A DNA stretch of 42,491 nucleotides. It comes from an uncultured Bacteroidota bacterium (lineage in GTDB: Bacteria; Bacteroidota; Bacteroidia; Bacteroidales; CG2-30-32-10). Positions 1-8,138 of this stretch are shown here, in pieces. A model generated the notes under the pieces. The model worked only from the letters and a program-made list of their open reading frames with translations. It ran no database searches and was not told where the DNA came from. Location: contig CAINEZ010000217.1 of the NCBI GenBank assembly GCA_903847905.1, positions 1-42,491 on the forward strand, written 5' to 3'. The stretch's first letter is position 1, and the number at the start of each line of letters is the position of its first letter. The translations under genes and the position numbers were made by a program.

Positions 1-2
1 TG

Positions 3-1211
3 TCATTTATTAATCCAAATTCAATGCTGGTAAACTCATCGTATAAAAAACTTCGTCATATTCTTTTTGGCAATTTGAAGAAAATAATAAAATTGCCTGA
101 TAATGTTTTTGCTGATGCAAAAGTAGAAACTATAATTTTTGAGGTTCAAAAAGGAATTAAACAAGATTACGTTAAGGCTATTGTATATTCTAAATCTGAT
201 ATCATTTCATTTATTGATGATCGTTTACAAATTAATTTTTCGAAAGTTGAATGGGAAAAACAATCAGATTTAAATTTCAATATTTATTCTACAAAGGATG
301 AAAGTGAAATTTTGAATAAAATTGAAAAGAATTGCCTATTGTTTGATTCCATTGCTGATTTTTCACTTGGTATAACTCCATATGATAAATACAAAGGTCA
401 TTCAGAAGATATAATAAAAAACAGATCATTTCATTCAATTACAAAAATTGACGAAAATTGTAAACCATTGATTACAGGTGAAAACATATTAAGATATTTT
501 ACTTTGCCCAAAATAGAAGAATTTATTAAATATGGTTCATGGCTTGGTGCAATGAGGGAGAAACGATTTTTTACTTCACCTCGTTTATTAGTCAGGCAAA
601 TAGTTTCTGGCAAACCACCGAGAATTTACGCATCATATACAGAAAATGAATATTATTTTACGCAAATTGGTTTTGGTATTATTTCAAAGGACAATGAGAT
701 ATTTAGCCCAAAATATTTATTGGCTATTATTAATTCAAGTATGATTAATTTTTATCATAAATATAAATTTCTTGATATTGAAAAAAATTTATTTCAAAAA
801 ATACTTATAGCAAATTGTAAAAGGTTTCCAATAAAGAATATTTCATTTCAAGAACAAAATAAATTTATTTCAAAGGTTGATTTAATTCTTTCAGTTAACA
901 AAGAGTTATTTGAATTAAAAACAAAATTCCTAAAACTCCTTACATCAAAATACAGTGATTTAAAAATCTCAAACAAACTTGAAGGTTGGACAGAGCTTGA
1001 TTTTAAAGGTTTTTCAAAAGAACTTGATAAACAAAAAATAAAATTATCATTATCGGAGCAATCAGAATGGCTCGAATACTTTGAAAAAGAAAAAGCCAAA
1101 GCACAGGAAATAAAAACAGTTATCGAAAAAACCGATAAGGAAATTGATAATATGGTTTATCAGCTTTATGAGCTTACACCGGAAGAGATAAAAATTGTGG
1201 AGGGAAAATAA
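3..1211 (+). CDS. Type IIG / Eco57I-like restriction-modification protein, C-terminal part (5' truncated by window edge)
   Basis: The frame is open from base 3, with a first in-frame ATG at 24, so the gene starts outside the window. The first visible stretch (a hydrophobic strand, then LRHIL, KLPDNVFADAKVET and IIFEVQ) matches the end of an N6-adenine methyltransferase fold of the Eco57I/TaqI class. A TaqI-like C-terminal specificity region follows at about residues 110-285 (GENILRYF, RLLVRQIVS, YLLAIINSSMINFY). The tail is a charged helical segment ending in a motif of the form VYQLYELTPEEIKIVE, typical of single-chain restriction-methyltransferases that modify adenine and cut DNA. The catalytic NPPY motif and any nuclease domain would lie upstream, so whether it cuts or only methylates cannot be seen. 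No partner gene follows; the next gene is convergent. Confidence 0.75.
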   Translation, partial: SFINPNSMLVNSSYKKLRHILFGNLKKIIKLPDNVFADAKVETIIFEVQKGIKQDYVKAIVYSKSDIISFIDDRLQINFSKVEWEKQSDLNFNIYSTKDESEILNKIEKNCLLFDSIADFSLGITPYDKYKGHSEDIIKNRSFHSITKIDENCKPLITGENILRYFTLPKIEEFIKYGSWLGAMREKRFFTSPRLLVRQIVSGKPPRIYASYTENEYYFTQIGFGIISKDNEIFSPKYLLAIINSSMINFYHKYKFLDIEKNLFQKILIANCKRFPIKNISFQEQNKFISKVDLILSVNKELFELKTKFLKLLTSKYSDLKISNKLEGWTELDFKGFSKELDKQKIKLSLSEQSEWLEYFEKEKAKAQEIKTVIEKTDKEIDNMVYQLYELTPEEIKIVEGK

Positions 1212-1374
1212 ATTATGGGATGAATGAAAAAATACTAATATAATGTCGCCTCGCTGAGGCTTTACATACAGATGGATTGGTTTCGTTACCATAATTTCGC
1301 GCATACTGCGCTACATATCTAATTCGCTCTTTCCTCTTGGGGCTTGGAAATTGGGGCTTCTATCTTGAGACTTA

Positions 1375-2064
1375 CTACTTCCCGTTACTTTTATTTTCAA
1401 CAAGTTTTTTTGTTCTGTGCTTTACTACTTTTGCTTCTATAAAAAAAATTATTTCTTCGGCGATATTTTTTGTCTGATCACCAACACGTTCAAGTTTTCT
1501 TATTATCGACAGTATATTCAGACTGTTTTCTATTTCATCCGGCTTCATTTTAATATATTCACTAATAGTTGAGTTCGCTTTCCTGTTTATCTTATCAAGC
1601 TTTTCGTCCCTGTTGAAAATGGTTAGTGCAAGTTGGTTATTTTCTTTATCGAAAGCTATAAACGTATCGCACAGCATGGCATTGCATTCTTCGTACATTT
1701 CTATCACGCCTGTTTTTGCAAAAAGTTCTTTATCAAATGATGCATCCATGTCTTTTATAATAAGTGCTATTCCCTGTGCGTAATCGCCTATTCTTTCAAG
1801 GTTGTAATTTATTTTTAAAACAGCAAGCACAAAGCGAAGGTCTATTGCTACTGGGTTATATAAAGCGAGAACATTTTCACAGTCTCGGTCTATCATCAAT
1901 TCGTAAACATTAACGCGCTTTTCGGTAATGTCAACTTCTGTGGCAAGATTTTTATCGAAGTGCAACAATGCGTTTTTTGCTTTGCTCATCTGTGCAACAA
2001 CGAGCATCCACATTTCAGAAAGTTCTGATCTGAGCGACTGGAGTTCTGTATCTAAGTGTGTCAT
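1375..2064 (-). CDS. phoU: Phosphate transport system regulator PhoU
   Basis: The 229-residue protein has the two three-helix PhoU repeats. The first has LALYNPVAIDLRFVLAVLKI followed by NLERIGDYA, and the second has LNILSIIRKLERVGDQTKNIAEE; both carry the E/DxxxD-type metal-binding pattern of the family. PhoU links the PstSCAB transporter to the sensor kinase PhoR and keeps the Pho regulon off when phosphate is plentiful. It is the last gene of the minus-strand run porin-pstS-pstC-pstA-pstB-phoU and lies 126 bp downstream of pstB. That gap holds a dispersed repeat. No phoB or phoR gene is in the window. Length and motifs are normal for the family. Confidence 0.95.
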   Translation of the reverse strand: MTHLDTELQSLRSELSEMWMLVVAQMSKAKNALLHFDKNLATEVDITEKRVNVYELMIDRDCENVLALYNPVAIDLRFVLAVLKINYNLERIGDYAQGIALIIKDMDASFDKELFAKTGVIEMYEECNAMLCDTFIAFDKENNQLALTIFNRDEKLDKINRKANSTISEYIKMKPDEIENSLNILSIIRKLERVGDQTKNIAEEIIFFIEAKVVKHRTKKLVENKSNGK

Positions 2065-2106
2065 TTTTGTGAATTTTAGATTTAATGATTTTAGATTTTA
2101 TTTTTG

Positions 2107-2165
2107 AAGGTTATAGGGGAATAGGGTATAAAAATTTCCCTTATGCCTTGTGCCTTTTAACTTGT
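2107..2165. repeat. Dispersed palindromic TATACC-type repeat between pstB and phoU
   Basis: A purine-rich half (GGTTATAGGGGAATAGGGTATA) is followed by a pyrimidine-rich half, so the RNA could fold. Its right end, CCTTTTAACTTGT, is the reverse complement of the left end of the repeat at 13110, which shows that the two belong to one dispersed family. It sits inside the pst operon transcript and could affect phoU expression, but this is inference. Confidence 0.55.
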
Positions 2166-2190
2166 ATCTTTTTTTGTATATATTGATCCA

Positions 2191-2949
2191 TCAACCAAAT
2201 CTTCCTGTAATATAATTTTGTGTTCGTTCATGTTTTGGGTTTGTGAAAATTTCTTTAGTATTATTATATTCTACCAATTCACCTATATAAAAAAATGCAG
2301 TTTTATCGCTTATCCTTCCAGCCTGGTGCATATTGTGCGTTACAATTATAATTGTATAATTTTTTTTCAGTTCATAAATTAGTTCTTCTATTTTGGAAGT
2401 TGAAACCGGATCAAGAGATGATGTAGGTTCATCAAGCAGAAGTATTTCAGGATTCATTGATAATGATCTTGCGATGCACAATCGCTGCTGCTGCCCGCCT
2501 GAAAGAAATGTCCCTTTCCTGTGAAGATTATCTTTCACTTCTTCCCACAATGCCGTTCTTTTCAATGAATTTTCTACAATCTCATCTTTACTTTCTTTGG
2601 AAAGCCTGATTCCGTTAAGGATATAACCGGCAATTACATTCTGGTATATGCTCATGGTAGGGAAGGGATTCGGGCGCTGGAATACCATACCTATTTTTCT
2701 TCGGAGTACAATAAGATTCATTTTGTAAACATCTTCATCATTGAATAATATTTCTCCCTGAGTTGTTGCATCAGGTGTAAGTTCGTGCATACGGTTTACG
2801 CATCGTATAAATGTTGTTTTCCCGCAACCCGAAGGTCCCATTACTGCAATAACATTATTTTTCGGAAATTCGATATTGATGTTTTTCAACACATGGTTTT
2901 TCCCGAAATAAGCATTAAAATTTACAGATCTTAAAATTGTACCTTCCAT
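2191..2949 (-). CDS. pstB: Phosphate ABC transporter ATP-binding protein PstB
   Basis: The 252-residue cytoplasmic ATPase energises phosphate import through PstC/PstA. Visible motifs are Walker A GPSGCGKT at about residues 38-45, the PstB-type Q-loop segment MVFQRPNPFPTMSIYQNV, the signature LSGGQQQR, Walker B ILLLDEPTSSLDP, and the switch histidine in IIIVTHNM. The PNPFP sequence after the Q-loop is characteristic of PstB rather than other ABC ATPases. Its start codon lies inside the end of pstA (19-bp overlap), so the two are probably translationally coupled. It is the fifth gene of the phosphate operon. Confidence 0.97.
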   Translation of the reverse strand: MEGTILRSVNFNAYFGKNHVLKNINIEFPKNNVIAVMGPSGCGKTTFIRCVNRMHELTPDATTQGEILFNDEDVYKMNLIVLRRKIGMVFQRPNPFPTMSIYQNVIAGYILNGIRLSKESKDEIVENSLKRTALWEEVKDNLHRKGTFLSGGQQQRLCIARSLSMNPEILLLDEPTSSLDPVSTSKIEELIYELKKNYTIIIVTHNMHQAGRISDKTAFFYIGELVEYNNTKEIFTNPKHERTQNYITGRFG

Positions 2950-3779
2950 CTTGCTTGAGCTATTTTAGTAATGATATTAAGTATCAGAATGATTATAATA
3001 AGTATAAATGATGCTCCCCAAGCCAGTTTATGCCAATCTTCGTAAGGGCTTATTGAATAGTTGAAAATAATTGCCGGCAAGCTGCTCATAGGCTTAAAAA
3101 TATTAGTATTCATAAAAGGATTTCCAAATGCGGTAAATAAAAGAGGAGCTGTTTCGCCTGCCACTCTTGCAATACTGAGTATTGTACCTGCCAAAATTCC
3201 AGTTATGCCTGACGGAAGAATTACTTTCAGCATTGTTCTGTAATATGGAACCCCAAGCGATAACGAAGCCTCCTTTAATGAATCGGGAATTAGTTTTAAT
3301 GTTTCTTCTGTTGATTTGATAATGGAAGGCAGCATAATTAGCGAAAGGGCAATACTACCTGAGAATGCTGAAAAACTTCCCATGGGTTTTACCACCCACA
3401 GGTAAATTAAAATACCTATGACTATTGAAGGGATACCCTGCAAAACATCAACAGAAAGAAGAGCCCAATATGTGAGTTTCGATTTCCTGTTTTCGCTTAA
3501 ATGAATGCCAATGGAAATGCCTAAAGGGATTGCAATTATTGATGAAACAAGTATCATTAAAATACTTCCTGATAATGCGTTGGCGATTCCGCCTCCCTGT
3601 TCGCCTACAGGTTTGGGAAGGTTAATAAAAAAATTCCAGTTGATTACTGAAATCCCTTCGCTGAAAATACGATAGAGTACCAGCAATAACGGTAATGTAC
3701 AAATTGCTGTAAGCAAAATAACTAATGCTTTGAAAACATCATTTTTAATATTACGATATTTAATATTCTTATCTTTCAT
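2931..3779 (-). CDS. pstA: Phosphate ABC transporter permease PstA
   Basis: The 282-residue inner-membrane permease has about six hydrophobic segments and an ABC transporter inner-membrane component domain. The EAA-type loop reads EASLSLGVPYYRTMLKVILPSGITGILAG, which docks on PstB. It pairs with PstC to form the phosphate channel. The start overlaps the pstC stop as ATGA (4 nt), and the end overlaps the pstB start by 19 nt, so pstC-pstA-pstB form one tightly coupled translational unit. Confidence 0.95.
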   Translation of the reverse strand: MKDKNIKYRNIKNDVFKALVILLTAICTLPLLLVLYRIFSEGISVINWNFFINLPKPVGEQGGGIANALSGSILMILVSSIIAIPLGISIGIHLSENRKSKLTYWALLSVDVLQGIPSIVIGILIYLWVVKPMGSFSAFSGSIALSLIMLPSIIKSTEETLKLIPDSLKEASLSLGVPYYRTMLKVILPSGITGILAGTILSIARVAGETAPLLFTAFGNPFMNTNIFKPMSSLPAIIFNYSISPYEDWHKLAWGASFILIIIILILNIITKIAQARWKVQF

Positions 3780-4678
3780 TTAACTGAAAAATGTTTAATA
3801 ACCTGCCTGCCTATTATATTTATAATTGAAGTTACAACGAATAGAAACAATCCCATTTCAATAAGTGCTGAAAGATAAACGTCGCCTGTTGCTTCGGTAA
3901 ATTCGTTGGCGATAACACTCGCCATAGTATTTCCTGGGCTGAATATACTAGTCGGTATGATATGTGAATTCCCTATAAGCATTGTAACAGCCATTGTTTC
4001 ACCAAGCGCCCGACCTAATGAAAGCATTATTCCTGCAAGAATTCCTGAACGTGTATAAGGGATTATTATTTTTTTAATAACTTCAAAACGTGTAGAACCA
4101 AGTGAGAATGCCGCTTCTTTTAAATTAGAGGGAACAAGTGAAATTACCTGTGTTATGAGTGATACTGAATAAGGAATGATCATTATGGATAAAATTACTG
4201 AAGCGGTAAATATCCCAACTCCATAAGGCGCAATTCCTATGCTTGTTTCGAATGAGCGTACTAAAGGCGCCAGGACAAATAATCCCCAGAAGCCGTAGAT
4301 AACAGATGGAATTGCAGCTAACAATTCAATTACATTTTTAAAAAACCCCGATAGAAAACCTTTCCTGAAATATTCACCAAGGAATAAACCGACTGCAAGC
4401 GAAAAAGGAATTGATATGATTAATGCAAGAAAAGATGTTAACAGAGTGCCGACAAGAAAAGGAAATCCGCCATATTGGTCAATAACAGGATTCCATGTTT
4501 TTCCATAAAAAAAGCTTATGCCAATTGCTTTAATTGAAGGTAGCGATGAAACCAGTAGAGTGAAAAATATGGCAATTAGAATAACAACTATAGTAATAGC
4601 CGAAAACAACAATGTTTTTCTGAAAACGGATTCAGCAATATTAATGCGGTTGATATGTTTTGCGGCTGTAAATATCAT
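3776..4678 (-). CDS. pstC: Phosphate ABC transporter permease PstC
   Basis: This inner-membrane permease partners with PstA. The EAA loop reads EAAFSLGSTRFEVIKKIIIPYTRSG, followed by the GRALGETMAVTMLIGN segment typical of PstC. The frame is open from 4780, but the extra 34 residues are unlike the family, contain two alternative starts, and are encoded partly by the repeat element at 4723-4881. I therefore chose the ATG at 4678 (MIFTAAKHINRI), giving 300 residues and a first membrane segment at about residues 20-45. The gene lies about 240 bp below pstS, the widest gap in the transporter part of the operon, because the repeat element fills it. Confidence 0.92.
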   Translation of the reverse strand: MIFTAAKHINRINIAESVFRKTLLFSAITIVVILIAIFFTLLVSSLPSIKAIGISFFYGKTWNPVIDQYGGFPFLVGTLLTSFLALIISIPFSLAVGLFLGEYFRKGFLSGFFKNVIELLAAIPSVIYGFWGLFVLAPLVRSFETSIGIAPYGVGIFTASVILSIMIIPYSVSLITQVISLVPSNLKEAAFSLGSTRFEVIKKIIIPYTRSGILAGIMLSLGRALGETMAVTMLIGNSHIIPTSIFSPGNTMASVIANEFTEATGDVYLSALIEMGLFLFVVTSIINIIGRQVIKHFSVK

Positions 4679-4722
4679 ATTCTTATTAATAAATCTTAAA
4701 AAAAAAATAAATACTTTATAAA

Positions 4723-4881
4723 CAGAGGTTGTCTCAAAAATCAAGAAATTGTCTATTCTTCGATTAACTCTGAATGACAATTTCTTGACCTCCAGATGTC
4801 AGGCTGAGTATGTCACACTGAGCTCGTCGAAGTGTATCGAAGCCTAAACGGTTAGAAAAAATACTTTTGAGACATCCTCTG
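4723..4881. mobile_element. MITE-like element with 17-bp terminal inverted repeats, between pstS and pstC
   Basis: The left end CAGAGGTTGTCTCAAAA (4723-4739) and the reverse complement of the right end (4865-4881) match at 16 of 17 positions. The 159-bp element has no gene. Inside are a perfect 13-bp inverted repeat (TCAAGAAATTGTC, 4741-4753 and 4776-4788) and a CTGAGCTCGTCGAAG-type motif at about 4820-4835, which is common in Bacteroidota intergenic repeats. No target-site duplication is obvious. The ends look like transposon termini, so it may be a non-autonomous derivative of an insertion sequence, but the family cannot be named from this window. Confidence 0.65.
4741..4788 (-). promoter_or_regulatory. 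Stem-loop in the pstS-pstC transcript (13-bp perfect arms, 22-nt loop)
   Basis: The arms 4741-4753 and 4776-4788 are perfectly complementary. In the minus-strand transcript the hairpin falls after the pstS stop and before pstC. It is not followed by a clean U-tract, so it is more likely an mRNA-stabilising or partial-attenuation structure than a full terminator. It would fit the usual need for more PstS than permease, but this is inference, and the hairpin may simply be part of the MITE-like element. Confidence 0.4.
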
Positions 4882-4920
4882 CTCTTCATATTTAACTCAA
4901 AAAAACACATTCGGTAATAA

Positions 4921-5985
4921 TTATTGCATTATAGGTTTGTTATCAAAAATAATTGACTTAATATTGGTTTCAGCGGCTTTTACTGCTGCATCGGGAAGTG
5001 GGGCATAATCCAAATCTTTGGCATATTGTTGTCCATCATGGATAACCCACCATGCAAGCTCAACAGAGGCTTTTGCCTGAGCTTCAGTACGTGTATCATA
5101 CTTCTGATCTTTATAAACAAGTAAATAGGTGAAACTGCAGATAGGGTAACCATTTGCTGCAGCAGTGTTTGTTAGCGAAACCCTTAAATCAGCAGGAAGC
5201 GTAACATTAGCTGCAGCAGAAGTAGATTCAAGAGATGCTTCAACAAATGCTCCTGATTTATTTTTCAGAGATGCTGCAGGCATTTTATTTTTTATTGCAT
5301 AGTTAAGTTCAACATAACCGATGCCGCCGGGAGTTTGTTTTACGAGTCCGCTTACACCTTCATTTCCTTTTGAGCCAAGACCAACAGGCCAGTCGAGAGA
5401 TTTACCTTTACCCGGCTTTGTTTTCCAGTCATCACTTACTTTTGAAAGATAATCCGAAAATATATAAGTAGTACCGCTGCCATCGGAACGGTGAATCACT
5501 GATATACTCATATCAGGAAGTTTTATATTTGGATTGGCGCTTGTAATACGGTTATCATTCCATTTGGTAATTTTACCGAGGAAAATGTCAGCTACTACAT
5601 CAGGAGTAAATTTTAATACAGGATCACCAGGAAGATTATAAGTAACAACCACAGCGCCAAGACAAGTTGGAATGTGCACGATTGCCGGTGATTTGGATAA
5701 CTCTTCATCGCTCATGGGAGCATCTGAGGCGCCAAAATCAACGGTTTTCGCCTGTAGCTGTTTAATGCCACCCCCTGAACCTATGGATTGATAATTTACC
5801 TTAATACCTTTCTCATTATTATACACATCGAAAAGCTTTGAATAATAAGGATAAGGAAAAGTTGCCCCTGCCCCTAATATTTCTTTAACGGAAGATTCAT
5901 TGTTCTTCTTGTTGCCTCCGCAGGAATAAAGAAGTAATCCCGTACCTGCTATGAGAAGTAAAATTGCTTTCATTTTTGTTTTCAT
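4921..5985 (-). CDS. pstS: Phosphate-binding lipoprotein PstS
   Basis: The 354-residue substrate-binding protein delivers phosphate to PstCAB. A lipoprotein signal ends at Cys22 (LLLYSC). The mature part starts with ILGAGATFPYPYYSKLF and has the phosphate-binding loops GSGGGIKQL, DFGASDAPM and HRSDGSGTTYIFSDYL. A later GIGYVELNYA segment is also family-typical. In a Gram-negative cell it would be anchored in a membrane facing the periplasm. It is second in the operon, 51 bp downstream of the porin gene, and probably uses the promoter with the TTAACA array at 7253-7313. Confidence 0.96.
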   Translation of the reverse strand: MKTKMKAILLLIAGTGLLLYSCGGNKKNNESSVKEILGAGATFPYPYYSKLFDVYNNEKGIKVNYQSIGSGGGIKQLQAKTVDFGASDAPMSDEELSKSPAIVHIPTCLGAVVVTYNLPGDPVLKFTPDVVADIFLGKITKWNDNRITSANPNIKLPDMSISVIHRSDGSGTTYIFSDYLSKVSDDWKTKPGKGKSLDWPVGLGSKGNEGVSGLVKQTPGGIGYVELNYAIKNKMPAASLKNKSGAFVEASLESTSAAANVTLPADLRVSLTNTAAANGYPICSFTYLLVYKDQKYDTRTEAQAKASVELAWWVIHDGQQYAKDLDYAPLPDAAVKAAETNIKSIIFDNKPIMQ

Positions 5986-6036
5986 TTTTTTTTGTTTAAA
6001 TTTTTAAATTATTTTCGTTTTTTATTAATCAATTTT

Positions 6037-7209
6037 TTATTTGAACAAGTAATAGAATGTTAACCTGGCAGCCATGTCATAATCGCTTTTCTTTTTTCCT
6101 CTGACATTTTTAGTGCGGTTGCTATAACTGTCGTACCAAATGTTTGGTATGATATGCACATTTTTATTAGGAGTAAAATCCAATCCTGCCGTTGCAAACA
6201 TTTCGGTGTTAGGCAAACTGCCGCTGGTATATGTGCGGTCAGCGCTAAATTTGGTATCGGGATCATAGGAATCGTAACGTGCAAAAAAGTTAAGCTTGTC
6301 CTTGATTATTATTCCTCTCACAAATATTGAATAACCAAGCGATGATGTATTAGCTGTGTCTTTTGTTAATACACCGGGTTCAGTATATATTGCACTGTTT
6401 TCGGATGGTTGCATAAATGCTTCTACTCCCGCTGTTATTTTGTTTCCCTGATATGCAACAAACACTTTCATAGTGTTGATCGATTTATGATATGGTGAAA
6501 GTTGTGATCTGTAATAATCGCCGTATAAATCAATAATTATTTTCTGATTCATAAATTTAGCATACACATCTCCATAAAATCTTTTAAACATATTTGCAGG
6601 TACTTTTTGTGAAGTTCCATCGGCTATCATCAGGTTGTAACCATAATCGCCTTTGTCGTTAAATTTACCCTGTAATGAAATGCCAACATCATTGGAGCTT
6701 GCAATTTTCCGCATATCGGCAATAGTTTTTTCGACAGAACGATAACTCCAGATTTTTTCCGACATCATAGGGAAGCTTGGAGTAGCCGATTGTCCGATAA
6801 CTAGATCATTATTCTTGAAAATATTTTTCCATCGTAAATTTGCTGCTTTAAGAAAAACTGTTCTGGTAACGCCATCACTTAAAGTAGTTCCCTGTTCGTA
6901 TGCAAGAAGAAATTCTGTTGAAAACTTTTCGCTTATATTATAATCGTAACCAAGGTAAACTCTTCTGAAATCAATTGCGTTCATGTTTTTTGAAGTGTTG
7001 GCATATTGAGTGTTACCGCGATTTAACGAATCGGAATGGGTTTTGTAATAGTAATCGCCGAAAACATAACCCCATACTTTACCTGATGGTTTAAATTCTT
7101 CATTATTTTCCTTTGGTTTGTCCTGTGCGAATATTAAACTTGTATTAGCACATAAAAACATTACAATTAATGTCTTTAATAATTTCTTCTTTGTGTTTGT
7201 TTTTTTCAT
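6037..7209 (-). CDS. Outer-membrane porin, probably phosphate-selective, first gene of the pst operon
   Basis: The 390-residue protein has a signal peptide (cleavage near ANTSLIFAQ, about residue 29) and then alternating beta-strands ending in an aromatic residue (DMAARLTFYYLFK), as in outer-membrane barrels. The pattern GYVFGDYYYKTHSD, FRRVYLGYDYNISEKFSTEFLLAYE and GISLQGKF resembles the OprP/OprO-like porin family of Bacteroidota. Phosphate selectivity is inferred from position: it is the first gene after a Pho-box-like array and is followed directly by pstS. No basic arginine ladder can be verified by eye. It would let phosphate cross the outer membrane for capture by PstS. Confidence 0.8.
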   Translation of the reverse strand: MKKTNTKKKLLKTLIVMFLCANTSLIFAQDKPKENNEEFKPSGKVWGYVFGDYYYKTHSDSLNRGNTQYANTSKNMNAIDFRRVYLGYDYNISEKFSTEFLLAYEQGTTLSDGVTRTVFLKAANLRWKNIFKNNDLVIGQSATPSFPMMSEKIWSYRSVEKTIADMRKIASSNDVGISLQGKFNDKGDYGYNLMIADGTSQKVPANMFKRFYGDVYAKFMNQKIIIDLYGDYYRSQLSPYHKSINTMKVFVAYQGNKITAGVEAFMQPSENSAIYTEPGVLTKDTANTSSLGYSIFVRGIIIKDKLNFFARYDSYDPDTKFSADRTYTSGSLPNTEMFATAGLDFTPNKNVHIIPNIWYDSYSNRTKNVRGKKKSDYDMAARLTFYYLFK

Positions 7210-7235
7210 GTGTCGTATTTTTTAGTTTTCTGGTA

Positions 7236-7313
7236 CAAAATAACAATACCTATGTTAAGTCAATGTTAAACCCGCATTAAGTTTATGTTAAGATAGTGTT
7301 AATGAATTATTAA
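7236..7313 (-). promoter_or_regulatory. Pho-box-like array: six TTAACA-type half-sites at an exact 11-bp period, upstream of the porin-pst operon
   Basis: On the plus strand the hexamers TGTTAA (7253), TGTTAA (7264), CATTAA (7275), TGTTAA (7286), TGTTAA (7297) and TATTAA (7308) are spaced exactly 11 bp apart. Read in the gene direction they are TTAACA-type direct repeats with 5-bp gaps. This is the layout of Bacillus PhoP boxes and has the same period as the E. coli PhoB box. A near-consensus -7 box (TTATTTTG, one change from TAnnTTTG) lies at 7236-7243, about 30 bp before the porin start. It strongly suggests activation of the operon by a PhoB/PhoP-type regulator at low phosphate. Confidence 0.8.
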
Positions 7314-7417
7314 GTGGAAGCGTAATGCGACAATTAAAATTCCGAAAATGAAAAGATTTTAATTTATAGAATTTGTTGGTGTTAATAGAAAAAAGAGAAT
7401 GTTTATAGATGAAAAAA

Positions 7418-8080
7418 TTATCTATCACCAAATATTGCTGTGCCTATTCTTACCATTGTACTTCCTTCTTCTATAGCAATCTGGTAATCGCCAGACATAC
7501 CCATCGATATTTCTTTAAAATAGGATTTATCAGTAAAATATTTTTCTTTGATTTGATTAAAATATAATTTAAGATTTTTAAATTCTTTTCTAACAATATC
7601 AGTATAGTCAGTATATGTTGCCATGCCCATCAGCCCGCATATTCTAATGTTGCGCATATCTTTGAATTCTGTAGAATCGAGTATTGCAAAAGCTTCGCTA
7701 AGATCAAGACCGAATTTGCTTTCTTCCGTTGCAATATACATTTCGAGCAGGCAATCAATAACCCTGTTGTTCTTTTCCGCCTCGCTGTTCACTTCTTTCA
7801 AAAGTTTTAAGCTGTCAATGCTTTCTATCATTGTTATAAAAGGAGCAATATATTTTACTTTGTTTGTTTGAAGATGCCCGATAAAGTGCCATTCAATATC
7901 TGCCGGAAGTTGTGGTTGTTTGTCTATTAATTCCTGAACACGGTTTTCTCCGAAAATTTTATATCCAGCATTATATATTTCCAGAATTTTATTAATGGGA
8001 TTAGTTTTGCTTACCGCAATAAGCTTAACATTTGCGGGTATCTGATCTTTTAGTTTTAAAAGATTTTCTTTAATACTCAT
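7418..8080 (-). CDS. YggS/PLPBP family pyridoxal-phosphate homeostasis protein
   Basis: The 220-residue single-domain protein is a PLP-binding TIM barrel related to alanine racemase. The PLP lysine lies in LIAVSKTNP. Other family landmarks are FGENRVQEL, WHFIGHLQTNKVKY, GLMGMATYT and the phosphate-binding segment SMGMSGDYQIAIEEGSTMVRIGTAIFG at the C-terminus. It buffers free PLP and affects amino-acid and keto-acid metabolism; it has no proven catalytic role. A perfect -7 box (8096-8103) lies 16 bp upstream, so the mRNA leader would be very short. Its stop is 208 bp from the porin start, and the Pho array lies between them. Confidence 0.93.
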   Translation of the reverse strand: MSIKENLLKLKDQIPANVKLIAVSKTNPINKILEIYNAGYKIFGENRVQELIDKQPQLPADIEWHFIGHLQTNKVKYIAPFITMIESIDSLKLLKEVNSEAEKNNRVIDCLLEMYIATEESKFGLDLSEAFAILDSTEFKDMRNIRICGLMGMATYTDYTDIVRKEFKNLKLYFNQIKEKYFTDKSYFKEISMGMSGDYQIAIEEGSTMVRIGTAIFGDR

Positions 8081-8095
8081 ATTATATTTTTAAAA

Positions 8096-8103
8096 CAAAT
8101 ATA
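8096..8103 (-). promoter_or_regulatory. Bacteroidota -7 promoter box (TATATTTG) for yggS
   Basis: On the minus strand the octamer fits TAnnTTTG exactly and ends 16 bp before the yggS start codon. Confidence 0.5.
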
Positions 8104-8138
8104 ATATATGTTTTATTGCCATTTCAATATACCTTTAT

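Noticed and set aside
4679-4780. 34-residue N-terminal extension of PstC
   Set aside because: It is encoded partly by the repeat element and is unlike the family. The ATG at 4678 gives a normal length.
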